A DNA stretch of 20,228 nt from Phlegmacium glaucopus (Eukaryota; Basidiomycota; Agaricomycetes; Agaricales; Cortinariaceae): the NCBI GenBank assembly GCA_015039465.1, contig MU130412.1:6383-26610 (forward strand), in the 5' to 3' direction. The notes under the pieces are model-generated. The model was not told where the DNA came from, made no database searches, and saw nothing but the letters and a program-made list of their open reading frames with translations. Every line of letters begins with the position of its first letter. Position 1 is the stretch's first letter. This document shows, piece after piece, positions 19,715-20,228 of the stretch. The position numbers and the translations under genes were made by a program.

Positions 19715-20211
19715 GGAAAATCTAGATTTTCCTTACTAGCACTTAGGCATACTTATCATAACTTAATGAAAATTCTAAGCACCGCTAAGTTGTAAGTCAC
19801 TAAGCCCGACTCTGCTTAGGCTAAGCCAAGTCGATTACTGAATTTGACTTACCCGAGGCTTATTGTCCAGCTTATTTGGGACTTGGGGCTAAGCACAGAT
19901 ATAAGTAATTTTTTAAGTCGATCTTCAACCAAGACAAATGAACCAAGGGTTCAATAAGCAGTGGAAAAGCAGGAAAAGCAGGAGGGTAGCTTACTCAATC
20001 ACAGTGGAAGTTTGGACTATTAAGCATTTATTAAGCACGTGAAAAAGCATATATTTTTATTTTAAGTCGAAGGTCTAAGTACGGGTATAAGGACATGCCA
20101 AGTAATCATTAAGCAACAAGAAAAGTATGACAAGAAATCTACCAGAGTTGAATCTGGCATGGTGATAGGCAGGAGTGGGTAAGGAAAGGAGAATGGAATG
20201 GAAAATTTTCC
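19715..20211. repeat. Short-motif-dense repeat with palindromic ends (TAAGC/GCTTA)
   Basis: This element interrupts module E. It begins with a perfect 18-bp palindrome, GGAAAATCTAGATTTTCC (19715-19732), and the related palindrome GGAAAATTTTCC lies at 20200-20211. Between them the pentamer TAAGC or its complement, and AAGTCG, recur more than ten times, for example near 19775, 19800, 19819, 19826, 19859, 19893, 20021, 20031 and 20113. There is no coding frame of note. The design resembles the repeat at 1543-1864 but uses a different motif. The right end is uncertain because the window ends 17 bases later. Confidence 0.5.
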
Positions 20212-20228
20212 CGTAGGTATATACAAAC

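Noticed and set aside
1620..20228. Further mirrored blocks elsewhere in the window
   Set aside because: The kinase fragments, membrane genes and modules all read sensibly in normal orientation. I found no other stretch that improves when reversed without complementing, although I could not scan systematically.
1..20228. CRISPR arrays, rRNA genes, integrase-bounded islands or bacterial operons
   Set aside because: There are no regular spaced repeats, no conserved rRNA cores and no closely packed frames. The intron structure is eukaryotic.

Overview
The window looks like nuclear DNA of a mushroom-forming basidiomycete (Agaricomycetes; my guess from memory of the gene families is the Boletales). 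Introns are short (51-65 nt) with GTAAG/GTTAGT/GTCAGT donors, and no operon-like packing, rRNA, tRNA or CRISPR is seen. Most of the window is one locus copied several times in tandem and then eroded.

The working content is three intact paralogous plus-strand genes for a seven-helix membrane protein of unknown function: copy A (5290-6544), copy B (10757-12015) and copy C (17880-19112). Each has six exons with the same intron positions and phases, encodes 313-323 residues, and has a TATA box about 45-50 bp before the ATG. Copies A and C share an acidic cytoplasm-like tail. Copy B has lost that tail and reads into downstream sequence instead. Each gene follows a copy of an upstream module of roughly 1.0-1.7 kb (A 3870-5236, B 9060-10700, D 16170-17830). 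Module C (12880-13960) and module E (about 19275-19714) have lost their gene or run into other sequence. Related downstream sequence follows copies A and B.

Two minus-strand pseudogenes (1872-3799 and 14165-16098) come from the HAMP-repeat array of a Nik1/OS-1-type (group III) hybrid histidine kinase. Both are broken by stops and frameshifts, and both lack the kinase and receiver domains. Each lies just before a module that carries an intact membrane-protein gene, so the ancestral duplication unit was probably [kinase fragment <- | module | -> membrane gene]. Between the copies lie a degraded multi-exon gene (7019-7771), a tail-only membrane-gene fragment (7779-7950), a minus-strand remnant (8098-8367) and an unshared block (8470-8930).

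Two repeats with short motifs in high density and palindromic ends sit at breaks in the pattern: 1543-1864 (ATTCTGCA/TGCAGAAT) and 19715-20211 (TAAGC/GCTTA). A smaller insertion with inverted ends lies at 9322-9524.

The strangest part is 1-1541. Read normally on either strand it makes no sense. Read backwards without complementing (from 1541 down to 1), it shows an uninterrupted frame of about 140 codons and a separate three-exon gene with canonical introns and hydrophobic segments. No known DNA process reverses sequence without complementing it, so this is most likely a data or assembly artefact, or a deliberately mirrored block.
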